Below, piece after piece: positions 1-10,200 of a DNA stretch of 64,000 bases. This DNA is from Skeletonema tropicum. Lineage: Eukaryota; Bacillariophyta; Thalassiosirophyceae; Thalassiosirales; Thalassiosiraceae. The translations under genes and the position numbers were made by a program. Every line of letters begins with the position of its first letter. Positions within the stretch are counted from its first letter, which is position 1. The notes beneath the pieces are model-generated. The model worked only from the letters and a program-made list of their open reading frames with translations. It searched no databases and was not told where the DNA came from. Location: contig CM074141.1 in the NCBI GenBank assembly GCA_037178625.1, positions 1,426,001 through 1,490,000 on the forward strand. Reading direction: 5' to 3'.

Positions 1-1509
1 GTAAGGGTTTGTAAAGTGTTCCATAGAATCCAAGTTGGGTTCTCCACTGCCTGGAATGACGATGGAGCTGATACCCGTTGTATGACCAATGCCACACACA
101 TCTTCAAATGGTCGGAATCTTAATGATTCAACTCCTTTCCCTGACAGCTGATGCTTCATGTAGGGTTCCTTCATTTTGACACGCAATGCCTCTGGCCTCC
201 AAAATGTTGTATGGCAACCATGTCCAATACCCAATATTCCCGTCTGCGAGATATCCACGCATGTAGGAGCCCCACCATAAGTATTGTAGGAGTGAACTTC
301 CTTGTACATTCTCAAATCCCATACTTTCACCTTGCTATCGCCTCCGCCTGTGACCATGTATCTTCCACTGCGATCCATTGCCAAACTCGTCACTGGACTT
401 CCCCTATGACAGAGCATTTTTACGAGGTATTCACTGCTCGATGGAGACCACAATGTCACTGTGCCGTTCGTATGTCCTAAATGTATGACGGAGTTGAAAG
501 GATTTTGTCGAATTGCACCACATGGTCCCATCTTTGTGCGGTGTTGAGAAACAAGAGAACCAGTGGACGTGTCTTGGTATTGAAGCTGTCCGCTATGTCC
601 AATGGTGGCTGCATGTAGTAGAACAAAAAAGATTATGTTGTGAGTCACGGAAGCAGAAAATACAATAAACTATAGCATCAACACCTGACACTTACCTAGC
701 AACCAATGATATGGTAGGAACTCCATCCCCATTACCCTCCTGTGCCCATCCATCCGATGGATCTCCACACCCTTATCATCATACACAAACACATTCTTCT
801 CTTGCGCCACAGCCATCATGCTCCCATTATGCAAAAAACATGCATCTCTTACAGTCTCATTGACAAAAAACTCACTTGTCAAAGACAAAGAATGTTGATC
901 AATAATACTCACATGACCTCTCGCCCCAGCCAATAATGAATACCGTCCAGAACGATCATACCTCAACTTATACGGACTATAATCCTTCAATTCCAAATCA
1001 AAAATATTCCTTGCCACACCCTCTTGCAAATGCTCATTCTTCAATTGCTGCTGCGTCAATTGTATCGTTCGTTCCATATCATTCTCCACCTCCACCAATC
1101 CCGTGGCATGTGTGTGCAATATCTCCTCGGCATCTGCCGCTGCAATAGCATTCTGCATCCGTTTCGTTTCTCTGCGGTGCATTTGACGCTGTAGTGCTGG
1201 ATTGTGACGACGTTTGCGCTTATCGAGTGTATGACGCTGTACATCAGTCATGTTCGACGTATCTTGATGTTTGTCATCCTCGCGTAAATTTCGTAATCGT
1301 TGTTTGGACATGTCGGTACGTTCTGATCCGTGAAAGTGAGAGAGGACTTTTGATTTCTGATCCCGTGGAAGAGAGTGGATTTGTTTTTTGAGTGACTTGC
1401 GTTGTTCGAGGATTTGGTTGTGGGTTGACCCGAGGGTTAGGTCGCCTGCCATTTTGGTCTTTTTGGAGGGTGGTGCTGCCTCGTCTGATTGAGAAATTGA
1501 TTTTGACAT
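1..1509 (-). CDS. UTP7: UTP7/WDR46-type WD40 protein, partial (runs off window start)
   Basis: U3 snoRNP-associated WD40 protein of the small-subunit processome, acting in nucleolar 18S rRNA processing. Exon 1 is 696-1509 and exon 2 is 1-608 (continuing beyond the window). They are separated by an 87-bp intron at 609-695 whose donor reads GTAAGT and acceptor TGCAG; splicing after FLPYHWLL keeps the frame. The N-terminal ~110 residues are Lys/Arg-rich, as is usual in this family. Family-typical strings follow: YSPYKLRYDRSGRYSLLAGA, then in exon 2 RQNPFNSVIHLGHTNGTVTL, WRPEALRVKMKEPYMKHQLS and GVESLRFRPFEDVCGIGHT. These are hallmarks of Utp7 rather than of generic WD40 proteins. The C-terminus is outside the window. 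The gene is divergent from the glutaminyl cyclase gene, with a 520-bp shared upstream region. Confidence 0.93.
609..695 (-). other. Intron in UTP7
   Basis: 87-bp GT-AG intron. The donor reads G|GTAAGTGT and the acceptor CATGCAG|CC on the minus strand. Removing it joins two parts of the Utp7 homology in frame. Confidence 0.85.
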
Positions 1510-2031
1510 ATTGTTTGATGTGTATGTGTTGCTTTATTGCAGATGAAGCCCAATTTTAGAATCAAGAGATATATTGAAGAGTTGCCTCTGGCTTACTTAT
1601 TGCTCAATGATAGTGTAGCAGAAATTTTAAAGTACGTCGGTGGTCCCTCTAAGTGACAATAAGGCAGTAGAAGTAGTGTACTGTCAGGTCCAAGGTGCTG
1701 CGTAGTGTGATGTTTTCGTCATGGAGGTTTGCTTGCGCAAATAATGAAAAATGAAGGGCTCTCAAATACCGTACCAGTATTTTCTACCTGCTATCTATCA
1801 CGTACAGTACTTACAATACGTGGTACATAACTCGTAGCTCCCCTTTTTGGCGCGCCGGAAAAGAAAAGCAAACCAATGACATCGATACGATGCATCATGA
1901 GGACGCGTGGTCGATAGAGGTCAATAGGCGTGTGAAGTAGGTGCAGTGGTCGGTCACTTAGTCCCAGGATCCAGACTGTATGATAATGCTATGCTAAATG
2001 TTCTCCACAATTGCCTTGACGAGAAGTAAGA
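1510..2031. promoter_or_regulatory. Divergent intergenic region with an E2F-like site
   Basis: 520 bp between the head-to-head UTP7 and glutaminyl cyclase genes. The one notable string is TTTTTGGCGCGCC at 1844-1856, which matches the E2F/DP consensus TTTSGCGC and contains the palindrome GGCGCGCC. A link to UTP7 growth control is inference only; no TATA element is obvious. Confidence 0.3.
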
Positions 2032-3156
2032 ATGCAAAATTCCAACAGTAGCGGGCAGCAGCAAGAAGCACAAACGAAAAAAAAGACGTCAGTAAAAAGA
2101 AGAGCCGTCTTTATTCTTGCACTTGTATTTTTTCCCACAACACTTTTGGTACTGCTGGGATACATTGCCAACCACTTTGTAGGAGGCGAAAGCGTCTTCA
2201 ATTCTGGTCCGAGTGGTGACGACAATGTGGAAGAAGTAGGTATTGGAGAAAATGACTCGAGCAATGAAGAGGAGCAAATTTTCGACAGTGCAGATGATAA
2301 TGGAAGTGATGATGATACAGATTTGATAGACGCAACTACAGAGAAGCAGAAAACTACTACAACTACAACCACAGCAACTATAATGCAAGCTGGTCCGCCT
2401 AACATCATCAGCACTGCCTTTACAGCATACAAACAAGTACCACACGATACAACCTCCTTCACTCAGGGACTATCCTACGGTTATGACGGATTCATTTACG
2501 AAACCACTGGTCTACGTGGTAGATCCAAATTGCGCAAGATAGATCCAACCACATTTGAGGTAATCCAATCAGTAGACATTGATGATGTATACTTTGGCGA
2601 GGGGTCGACGTACTACACTGATGCCAACGGGAATGGTCGATTAATCTACATTACTTGGGAAGAGCAGACGGCGTTCATATATGATCCAATCACACTTACC
2701 AAACTTCAAACATTGAGTTATACCACCACTCCTCCGTGGAATGAAGGGTGGGGCATCACATTTGACTCTGACGAAGGTGAATTCATCGTAAGTGATGGTA
2801 CCTCCACACTGTTTTTCATGGATCGTGATACACTTCAAATAAAACGCAGCATTGTTGTAACTCGCTTTGATGGAACTGAGCAAGACAACTTGAACGAATT
2901 GGAACTCATGGATGGGTTGATTTGCTGTAATATTTGGTATTCAGATGAAATCATTTGTGTGGACAAGAGTACTGGAAAAAGTGTCCGAGAGTATGATCTC
3001 TCGACACTCTATCCAAGAGAGGAGAGGGGTTACTCCAGCAATGTTTTGAATGGGATTGCTCTTGGGGAAGATCACGTATTGATAACTGGAAAGAGGTGGG
3101 ATAGAATGTACAAGGTTAGATTTGATGATTGGGATGGGTTGTTTCTGGGCAGTTGA
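2032..3156 (+). CDS. Glutaminyl-peptide cyclotransferase, plant/bacterial type, membrane-anchored
   Basis: Glutamine cyclotransferase, which cyclises N-terminal Gln of peptides to pyroglutamate. The 374-aa product starts with a short Lys/Gln-rich cytosolic segment and then one hydrophobic helix at about residues 24-48 (FILALVFFPTTLLVLLGYIA), so it is predicted to be type II with the enzyme in the secretory lumen or outside. An acidic Ser/Asp/Thr linker (about 55-120) precedes a single propeller-like catalytic domain. Family strings are visible: FTQGLSYGYDGFIYETTGL, GRSKLRKID, FGEGSTYY, EGWGITFDSD, SDGTSTLFFMD, LNELELMDG and NVLNGIA followed by TGKRW. Length and order fit the plant-type enzyme. 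Assignment is firm; the subcellular site is inferred. Confidence 0.9.
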   Translation: MQNSNSSGQQQEAQTKKKTSVKRRAVFILALVFFPTTLLVLLGYIANHFVGGESVFNSGPSGDDNVEEVGIGENDSSNEEEQIFDSADDNGSDDDTDLIDATTEKQKTTTTTTTATIMQAGPPNIISTAFTAYKQVPHDTTSFTQGLSYGYDGFIYETTGLRGRSKLRKIDPTTFEVIQSVDIDDVYFGEGSTYYTDANGNGRLIYITWEEQTAFIYDPITLTKLQTLSYTTTPPWNEGWGITFDSDEGEFIVSDGTSTLFFMDRDTLQIKRSIVVTRFDGTEQDNLNELELMDGLICCNIWYSDEIICVDKSTGKSVREYDLSTLYPREERGYSSNVLNGIALGEDHVLITGKRWDRMYKVRFDDWDGLFLGS

Positions 3157-3488
3157 CCCATTCTGTCTGTGATTGAATGACCCAGAACTTGTCATCAATT
3201 AAAAGTTCAGAGAAAAAGTATCTACTCTGTTTTTTCTTAGCATAGCAAAATTGTCTTCTATATTACTGCATTCTATCTAGCTTTCAGTATGATCCTCAAA
3301 TGGCTCATCTCTATTGTCAAAACCACCACTTTCAAGTCATACCCTGCATTCGCATTCGTTGTTCTATTCCATGTTCTACTCAAGACTCATGGTCTCTTTT
3401 TTTGTGTCACGAATTCTTCTCTTGTGAAATAATGTCCTTCATTGGTGATATATCCATGCTAACTACACCATCATCATCCTCACTACTA
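3157..3488. other. Convergent intergenic gap, no gene seen
   Basis: 330 bp between the 3' ends of two convergent genes. It is AT-rich with no coding or repeat signal that I can support. Confidence 0.5.
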
Positions 3489-4898
3489 CTACCACCATCC
3501 TCCAAATGTCTCCTCCTCATCATCATTTCCACTCAAACTGATACCAGCAGAACTATTATTCAACTTATTATACGATTCTTCCTCCTCGGGAGTCAACGGC
3601 ATGAAAAATCCACGTTTCAATCGTCGTCGTGTCCGTGCGGCATTGCCCGAGTTATGATTGTGGCGACGTTCTCGTTCGAGTTTTCGTTCGGCTTTTCGAA
3701 GTTCTTCCTTGGTATACAGTGGAATTGTTGCTGGTGCTGTTGTGTCATTACATTTTGAGGTGGTGGAACATGTTGCATGTGATTGTATCATCATCTGTCC
3801 ACTACCATCCGGATGATGCAATGGTTGATTCTTATCCGAACCATCATCTTGCTCCATCATAGTGGATGGTTCTACACTCACATCTTCCACAGGTTTTCTC
3901 AATCCACACAAAATCTCCCTACGATCCTCACAATTCAATCGTAATTCATTCATCCTCCTTCGTCTCACCTGTGGCGTCTCACCTCCCCCATCATTCTCGG
4001 CAGCATCACCATCCTGATGGATAGTATTGTCACTGTTGTTGTTGTCGACAACAAAGGCACGTTCATAATCATCAATGTCAATCACCACCTCATCCTGTTC
4101 ATTGTATTCCCAACCAAGTGCCAATGGTGGTCCTGATTGACAGCAGGGGTGATCTCCTAATATAGTGTTGTACTCACGGATTTGGATAGAGGTAAATGTG
4201 ACACTTCGTTTGTGCTGTTTGGAAGAAGTGGTGGAGGAATGATTGCTGGTAGTGGAGGATGACGAGACTGTGGTAGCGGTGGTGGTGGTAGATGCAGTTG
4301 TAGTATTGGGTAGAGATGTCGAACGTCGTAATCTTGCTGGTCGAAGCAAGTCCATGACGTTGAGACGATGATGATGATGGTGACCAGTAGTAGTAGCCTG
4401 CTCACTCATTTCTTGCCTCGAAGAAGGACGAGAGTCATCGTCAGTCACCGGACTGGATGATCGACTCCTCCGTCCTTTTATTCGAAAGAATTGCCTCGAT
4501 GATTTGGTAGTACGTTGTTGCGAAGGTGGTTCGATAACACCATGATGGTCATGGTCATTACTCTCAGAGGTTGAGGTCTCACCACCGTCAGTAGGAGGAT
4601 TGGAAGTAGAACCGCCCCCTACTACTTCCTCACGATGTTCCTCTTCCATGGCAGCTAGATTTGCTGCCGATAATGACGGCCACGAACCACTTGAGGTTTC
4701 TGCTACTACGGCAATTGCCTCGGTACTTATAGTATTGTCCGAGTGAACGTCCATGAATAACAGAGACGACGGATGAGTGGGTATCAAGATGTCCATTGAG
4801 GAGTTGTTGTTGCCTCGGTGGCCTCCTCGGTCATCCCTAGCCCTGCCCCTGCCGCCTCCTCCGCCGTTGTGATGGTGGTTTCCAAAGTGAAACTTCAT
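3489..4898 (-). CDS. Diatom-specific hypothetical protein with a VTFTSIQIREY motif
   Basis: 469-aa single-exon protein of unknown function. Most of it is low complexity (Ser/Thr runs, Gly/Arg and His-rich stretches). A central block reads SVTFTSIQIREYNTILGD, then GPPLALGWEY, and further on NELRLNCEDRREILCG. A basic C-terminal stretch YTKEELRKAERKLERERR with NAARTRRRLKRGFF follows. From memory, the S-V-x-F-x-x-x-x-I-R-E-Y / G-D-x-P / S-G-P-P-L-x-L-x-W arrangement is common in diatom proteins and has no assigned role. The ATG at 4898 is taken as start because the frame is open from it and the next upstream sequence is not coding-like. It converges on the glutaminyl cyclase gene. Confidence 0.7.
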   Translation of the reverse strand: MKFHFGNHHHNGGGGGRGRARDDRGGHRGNNNSSMDILIPTHPSSLLFMDVHSDNTISTEAIAVVAETSSGSWPSLSAANLAAMEEEHREEVVGGGSTSNPPTDGGETSTSESNDHDHHGVIEPPSQQRTTKSSRQFFRIKGRRSRSSSPVTDDDSRPSSRQEMSEQATTTGHHHHHRLNVMDLLRPARLRRSTSLPNTTTASTTTTATTVSSSSTTSNHSSTTSSKQHKRSVTFTSIQIREYNTILGDHPCCQSGPPLALGWEYNEQDEVVIDIDDYERAFVVDNNNSDNTIHQDGDAAENDGGGETPQVRRRRMNELRLNCEDRREILCGLRKPVEDVSVEPSTMMEQDDGSDKNQPLHHPDGSGQMMIQSHATCSTTSKCNDTTAPATIPLYTKEELRKAERKLERERRHNHNSGNAARTRRRLKRGFFMPLTPEEEESYNKLNNSSAGISLSGNDDEEETFGGWW

Positions 4899-5748
4899 GG
4901 CTCCGATTGCCGAATTGGGCGAATAGATAAGTATTGATAGATCGTGATGTCTTTATCAAGACGAAGTCTTTTTACCGGTGAGATTCCGGAGATTCTGATT
5001 CCGGTCTTCCGGAATACCCGCGTTGTAACGAGTAGTTTTTTGCGATGGCTCTCTCTCTCGAGCGATAGAGCGCGTTTTTAATTTTAAAATAGTAGATTCC
5101 AGATACGCTGTGATAGTGTTCTCTTGGTACATCATTTGACCCGCCTCAAACACTTCGTGCTTCGTGTTAGTGCATGCAGCAAGATCTAAACATCAACCTC
5201 TGTTTCTGTCGCGCTGGCCTTGGTAAGACGTGGTCTCAATTTTCTTACGTTAGTTTTTTTTGCGAGGGTGGTGTTCGCTTCGCAGCCGGAGGAACAGGCG
5301 GCATTCGGGCATTTTGGATAAATTGTGATTCGTGAAGCAGATGGAAGAATGAGTTTGCAGGTAGGATGGATGAATGATTTTGCATGGAAGTGCTCGGAAC
5401 TTCTTTTCCAAGACTAAATGACGTATACTTGTCTGTAAGGAAGGTTTGGAAGACAGAAGCTACGACTACAGACAGTTAAAGGTGTCTGACGGCTTGATTG
5501 ATGTGTGTGTAAAAAATTAGGATTTATTCCATGAATGATGTGAGATGTGAGTATGTATTGTGCGTGTTGTAGGAGTGCAATTGCAATGTGCCTATGCAAT
5601 GCCGCCTACTCACATCAATGAAACGGTGCATGCATGTTTTACTGCATCACAATTGTCCAATCAAGCTTCTTCTTTTATCCTGCACGGAAGCGGCGGGAAG
5701 CGCGCTGACTGCAGCTAAAGGCTACTAAGTATTACCTACTCTCTACTT
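4899..5748. other. Divergent intergenic region, no gene seen
   Basis: 850 bp between the minus-strand hypothetical gene and the plus-strand OTU gene. Short open frames occur but lack codon bias or recognisable content, and no repeat or RNA gene is evident. Confidence 0.4.
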
Positions 5749-7051
5749 ATGATGTTGCCAGCAGGAGTCATAGCATTTGGGAGTAATGTAGCATATCAAT
5801 CAACAAAGCATGGATATCATCCTTGCAGTCGATTCAAAGAGCAGCTGATAACTTGTTGTCGGCCATCAGTAGTGCTCACTTCTACCAAAAGTGATAGTGA
5901 GCACGAAAGCATCGATGGTTATTACTTGTTGGCACGTGAACGAAAAATGATAATGCCTCCGCCATCACAAGCAAAATTACTTTAGAAAAATTCTTCAATA
6001 TCTTCAAGCGTTGTCGACGTAGAGGCCTTCCACGCACCACCGTTACCGACCTAAGCAATATACAACAACATGCCGTCAACCTTTTATACAGACTTGGACG
6101 TGAATCTTGTTTCGTTGCAACTTTATTACTCCTACTCTATCGATTAGTACTGACAACAACTACAACATCATCATTTCATAATTCATCTTTGCGCAAATTT
6201 ATAACAATAAACTTGACTCGATGGGTGGCAGCATCTCTTTCCGTGAAGTTACTCTCGCTCCATTCTCAAATCACTGCTGTTGTAGATCAATCTTCATCTT
6301 TGGGTCACACTGCAAATATTATGGATGAGGATTGGTTCCTAAAGGGTGATTTCCATGTAAATTTCCAAAACGATCCTGCTCTTGATGATTATTTATACAA
6401 TACCGAAACAACATCAGTCTACAATACTAGAGCAAATGCAACTTCAAGTCATGATTCTGCTTTGGTACGGATTCGACAAGTCCCTAGTGATGGATCTTGT
6501 TTATTTCATGCAATTGGGGCTAGACTATTACATGACCAGTGGCTGTATCGTCAATCTACAGAAAACAACACAAGAAACATCCTCCAATGTCAAGTATTAC
6601 GGAATACTCGACAAAGTTACGTCAACAAGCTGTAGATGCCCTACAAGACAATCCACAACGACAATTCAAAATCAATCAAGATGAAAACGAAGTACCCATC
6701 ACTGCATCAACATTAGTTCAACTGGCAGCAGATCCATATGGAATTTCCTCCGAAGAATACTTGACAAGTATGAGAGATGAGAGTGTTTGGGGAGGTGGGC
6801 CTGAGATTATTGCACTTGCGTCAGAGTTGAAACGGCAGATAGTCGTTCTTGAGCCAGATGAAAGTGTAGGTGCAGATATAAGTGATGTATGTTTCTTGAA
6901 GGTTCGTGCTCGGTTTGGAGACACAGTGTTCGATGATGGCAGTAATACTGTATACATTCTGAACGCTAATCAACAATTTCCAGAGAGGCATGGTAGAGGA
7001 AGGGATGATTGCAATCATTTTCTTGCTGTCTTTGCTTATCGGTCAGTCTAA
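5749..7051 (+). pseudogene. OTU-family cysteine protease, two frame breaks
   Basis: Probable OTU deubiquitinase. The catalytic loop VPSDGSCLFHAIG (Asp and Cys) lies near 6480-6520. The rest follows in another frame: TKLRQQAVDAL, EEYLTSMRDESVWGGGPEII and the C-terminal NHFLAVFAY that carries the catalytic His. Three frames are used. The ATG at 5749 opens a leader in frame 1. From about 5940 the sense moves to frame 0 (basic segment FKRCRRRG, then a hydrophobic helix ATLLLLLYRLVL). Between about 6530 and 6600 it moves to frame 2. The first break coincides with an A run at 5943-5947, where one more A would restore the frame. The second lies in A-rich sequence; a 23-nt GT-AG excision would also fit but is implausibly short. 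Either a decaying gene or consensus errors; the catalytic residues are intact. Confidence 0.7.
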
Positions 7052-7062
7052 TTCGAGGGTTG

Positions 7063-7077
7063 ATATATATATATATA
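7063..7077. repeat. (TA)n microsatellite
   Basis: Short alternating TA run just after the OTU stop codon. Confidence 0.8.
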
Positions 7078-7226
7078 AACACATGACATTTATTCTTTAC
7101 AAACACACTATGATAAAGCCACAATCACAACGATGAGTCATTGTGAATATGGCAGTATACAAAGCTTGTTCTTCGCTGGTATTGGTACAATACTTCTTCG
7201 ATATACAAAAATGAACATGACAATAT

Positions 7227-10200
7227 TTAGTCCTCTGAGGACTTCAAAGTCGCGTCGAGCAATGCCTTGTATTTGCCGTTCAATGCAATGAGCTCCTCGT
7301 GAGTGCCCGACTCTACAACGACCGCACCGCCACCAGCATTTTCAAACACGTAAATGCAGTCAGCATTTCGAACAGTAGACAACCTATGCGCAATGATGAT
7401 GGTTGTACGGTTATGAGCCTTGTTCTCGGCAATGAGATTATCGAGTGAAGCCTGGACTAGCTTTTCGCTCTCGTTGTCTAGCGCGGAAGTGGCTTCGTCC
7501 AAAAGCAGAATTCGATGCTCCTTGAGAACCGCCCTCGCAATAGCGATCCTCTGTTTTTGCCCTCCGCTCACTTTCTTACCGCGACTACCAACATTGTAAT
7601 CATATCCACCCTCGAACTTGGAGATGAATTCATGTGCATTGGCCGTCTTGGCTGCAGAAATGATTTCTTCCTCTGTCGCACCATCTTTGCCGAACGCAAT
7701 GTTTTCCCTGACCGATGCATCAAATAGGACTGGTTCTTGTCCGACTAGAGCGATGGCATTGCGCAAATACTTGACGTCCATCTTCCTGATATCCACTCCA
7801 TCCACCATTACAACGCCATTCGAGTCATTGAGTTTTCCATCAATGACGATTTCAATGCGTTCATTATCGCCCTTGTCACCACGATCGACAACGGCGGCCA
7901 CAGGATCGTAAAATCTCTCAAGAAGTGCCATGACGGTTGACTTTACAAGTGGGATCAAAACAGATGATGAGAGATGCGGTCAAGAATTCTACGTACAAGC
8001 ACACAATAATCAGCTGACATCACCTTTCCACTACCAGAAGAGCCAATCAGAGCAGCTGTTTGACCCGATGGAATCTTCAACGACAAGCCATCAAATACTC
8101 GAGCAGTCTTCCTCGTTCTGTGATTGTGACGAAGCAAGTTAGAAGGGAGCACAACAAGAGCAGTTCACGATAATATCAAATTGATCTAATCACACTCACG
8201 GGTAAGCAAATTTCACGTTCCGGAATTCGATCTCGCCCTGTTTGCCACCGACATCTGATGGCACCACCATGTCACGAGGTGAGCCATCTTCGTTCCAAGG
8301 CTTGCTGTCGATAGGAGGCCTGCGATCAAACAACTCAAATACGCGTACCGCAGCAGCTTTGCCTTTTGCTGCGGCAGAGACCCAGTTTGCTGCCATACCC
8401 ATTCCTGAAGATCCAAAAGCCATACTCCACCTGGAAGAAAAAAGATAAAGAGTGCGTGAGTAAATCCAAGAAAGTAAACTCTGTGAATGCTAATCAGACT
8501 AAAGATACTCACAAAACAAGATTGAATGATTCAAAATCAAGAAGTCCGTCATCAATCAATTTGGCACCGATATAAAATGCAAGAGCATATACGTTGAGTT
8601 GGATAAACTGAACTGAGCCAGCGCTGATACCCCGAAACACAGCGGCTTTTTTGGCTACCAAAAGAATCTTCTCCTGAAGAAGCTCTGAAATATCAGATGT
8701 AACAACCTCCTCTAGGGAGAAGCTCTGTACTTCACGAATACCATTGACATATTCGCCAAAAGACCCACTGATTTCACCCAATTTCTGTCAGAAACAAACA
8801 TGAACGAGTGTTGTGAGCTACTGTGCACCTGTCGTGAATCTCAGCGGATTCCAACTTCCATTATCACTTCTGAAAACTCACCTTTTTTGATGTTGAATCG
8901 CCTCCTTTCATCAATGCCCAATTGATAGCTTCCGTCATGGCGAGTAACGGCACAGTGGCCAAGAATGCAAGGGCAAATTGCCATGCAGCAATCAAAGCAA
9001 CGATAAGTGCCGCAAGAATTGCAGTCATACTGCTGACAGTTGAGCCCGTGCCTTGTCCAACTGTAAGTCGAATCAACTTAATGTCAACAGCTAGGCGAGA
9101 CGTCAACACTCCAAGAGCATTCGCCGGGTCATCAAACCATCCCATATCCTGTCTTAGCAAGCTGCGAAAGTAGTCGGTACGGATTCTCCTCGTCATTCGC
9201 TCCCCGATGACTTCGAACAAATATGTTTGGAAGTACTGTGCGACAATATCAGCAACTGCTAAGACGCCAAACGCTAATGCGAGCCACTCCGTCCAATTTC
9301 GGGCGACCTCATAATCAAGAATGGACATGGCACTCAACATAAGCGCAAAAAGCACACCACAAATGGGCCACGCCAATCCTGTACATGCGCAGGCGATGAG
9401 GCCACAAAAGAAATAGCACTGCTCTGGGCTAGAGTACTCTTTTAGCCGCTTCTTGTCGACATGTTTCTTGAAGTCTTCTTCAACCTGCCTTGTCCGTCTC
9501 GCTCGCTTCTTCAGTTTCAGTGTTATCAGTGTCGCCATCGCTTTTCGTTTCTTCCTTCTCAGCAGTTGGCAGTAAAATTCTTGTATGTTGTTTCTATAGA
9601 TAGTCCATTGGCTACGTTGGAAGTACCTGAATTGACAGCCAATGGCGTAGCGACATCTTCTCCAGTCTGATCATTATCATCGTGCGCTCCTCCAACAAGA
9701 GCCTTATAAAGACCTCCCTCCTTGGCCATGAGCTCATCGTGTGAACCAATCTCGACAATACTTGACCCATTGACCGTTGATGTCGTTCCGTCTCGAGCGC
9801 CCAGTACAACTATTCGATCAGCGTTTCTGACGGTGGAAAGACGGTGTGCAATGATCAATGTTGTGATGCCGCCACCAGTACCCACTCTTTCCAACCAAAT
9901 TGTCAATCGCTGACTGCACAATCTTCTCACTCTCGGCGCTATCGATAGGTGAAAAGAGTGAATAGGACGATAGCTGAAAAAGTTAGAAGAAAGCAAGAAG
10001 AGCCAAAAGCCAAAACGTTGGTGCAAATACGTACTCTAATGCAGACGTAGCTTCGTCAAGAATGAGAAGTGACGGTTTCCTTATCAATGCCCTCGCGATA
10101 GAGATTCTCTGCTTTTGGCCTCCGCTCAATTTTGAACCCCTTGCCCCTACCTTTGTATTGAACTTGTCTGGGAACGATTGGATAAAAGAGTAGGCATTGG

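Noticed and set aside
5882..6079. Minus-strand ORF opposite the OTU leader
   Set aside because: No codon bias or homology; overlaps the plus-strand coding sequence.
6539..6561. A 23-nt GT-AG intron reconciling the OTU frames
   Set aside because: It would fix the frame, but it is far shorter than every other intron in the window (77 bp or more); an indel is more likely.
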